From NCBI RefSeq assembly GCF_016908325.1, contig NZ_JAFBDR010000016.1:1-64000 (forward strand): a DNA stretch of 64,000 nt, given 5' to 3'. The position numbers were made by a program, and so were the translations under genes. Origin of the DNA: Aquibacillus albus. Its GTDB lineage: Bacteria; Bacillota; Bacilli; Bacillales; Amphibacillaceae. Positions within the stretch are counted from its first letter, which is position 1. Every line of letters starts with the position of its first letter. Shown in pieces: positions 63,973 to 64,000 of this stretch. The notes beneath the pieces were generated by a model. It saw only the letters and a list, made by a program, of their open reading frames with translations. It was not told the origin of the DNA and searched no databases.

Positions 63973-64000
63973 TTTCGTCCATCTCCTTTGTTCGCAACTA

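Overview
The window is AT-rich chromosomal DNA (roughly 35-37 % G+C by eye) from an endospore-forming member of the Bacillaceae. The overall look is that of Oceanobacillus/Virgibacillus, but the genus is an inference. Support comes from spore genes (SspL, CsgA, a YqhV-like protein, a Gly-Pro-Tyr coat-like protein), strong GGAGG ribosome sites with many TTG/GTG starts, a HisZ-dependent short HisG, LipM-type lipoate synthesis, GltC/gltAB, a proline T-box on proBA and an L-box on dapA. I see no rRNA, tRNA, phage, transposase or CRISPR array.

Layout. 1-7.5 kb: hisJ (minus strand) diverges from a tightly coupled hisZGDBHAFI operon closed by a terminator; only hisC is missing. 7.7-11.5 kb: msrA, an orphan PAS histidine kinase, a FEN-type exonuclease, sspL and a CHY zinc-finger gene. 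11.5-18.6 kb: gltC diverges from gltAB over a perfect GltC-type dyad. 18.7-18.9 kb: a GC-richer element that looks like a dispersed repeat. 19-23 kb: a NifS-like aminotransferase, ilvE and an MFS exporter. 23.3-28.3 kb: a TctA-TctB fusion and a TctC lipoprotein, separated by lipA and lipM. 28.4-33 kb: a YitT-like gene, T-box-proBA and ppaC. 33.2-37.6 kb: a LacI-family regulator faces a Gfo/Idh/MocA dehydrogenase, a sensory-rhodopsin-transducer-like (ASRT) protein and an MFS permease, with two identical LacI-type operators and a cre site between the divergent genes. 37.8-43.9 kb: ilvA, adenosine deaminase, an exonuclease, an AEC transporter, rhodanese and cysteine synthase. 44-50.7 kb: the coat-like gene, an iron alcohol dehydrogenase, yaiI, cvfB, a frameshifted M20 peptidase, csgA and dapA. 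51-64 kb: ATP-grasp, yqhV, a nucleotidyltransferase, nfo, hypothetical genes, a carbon-nitrogen hydrolase, a three-gene ABC exporter, an aldo/keto reductase with a cre site, DUF421 and a TrpD-like protein.

Much of the window is amino-acid metabolism (His, Glu, Ile/Val, Pro, Cys, Lys), and each pathway carries its own control device: a protein dyad (gltC), a T-box (proBA) and a lysine riboswitch (dapA). Sporulation genes are scattered singly among these and carry recognisable late promoters: a sigma-G type before csgA, and a sigma-K type with an adjacent GerE-like palindrome before the coat-like gene.

The best leads for something new are four. (1) The ASRT-containing, LacI/CcpA-controlled sugar-type cluster, which has no rhodopsin. 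(2) The dapA leader, which appears able to act at both transcription termination and ribosome-site masking. (3) The tctAB start codon, which sits inside a perfect hairpin. (4) A small cysteine-rich open frame in a terminator-bounded interval near 46.4 kb. All function calls rest on sequence reading and recalled family features; no search was run.
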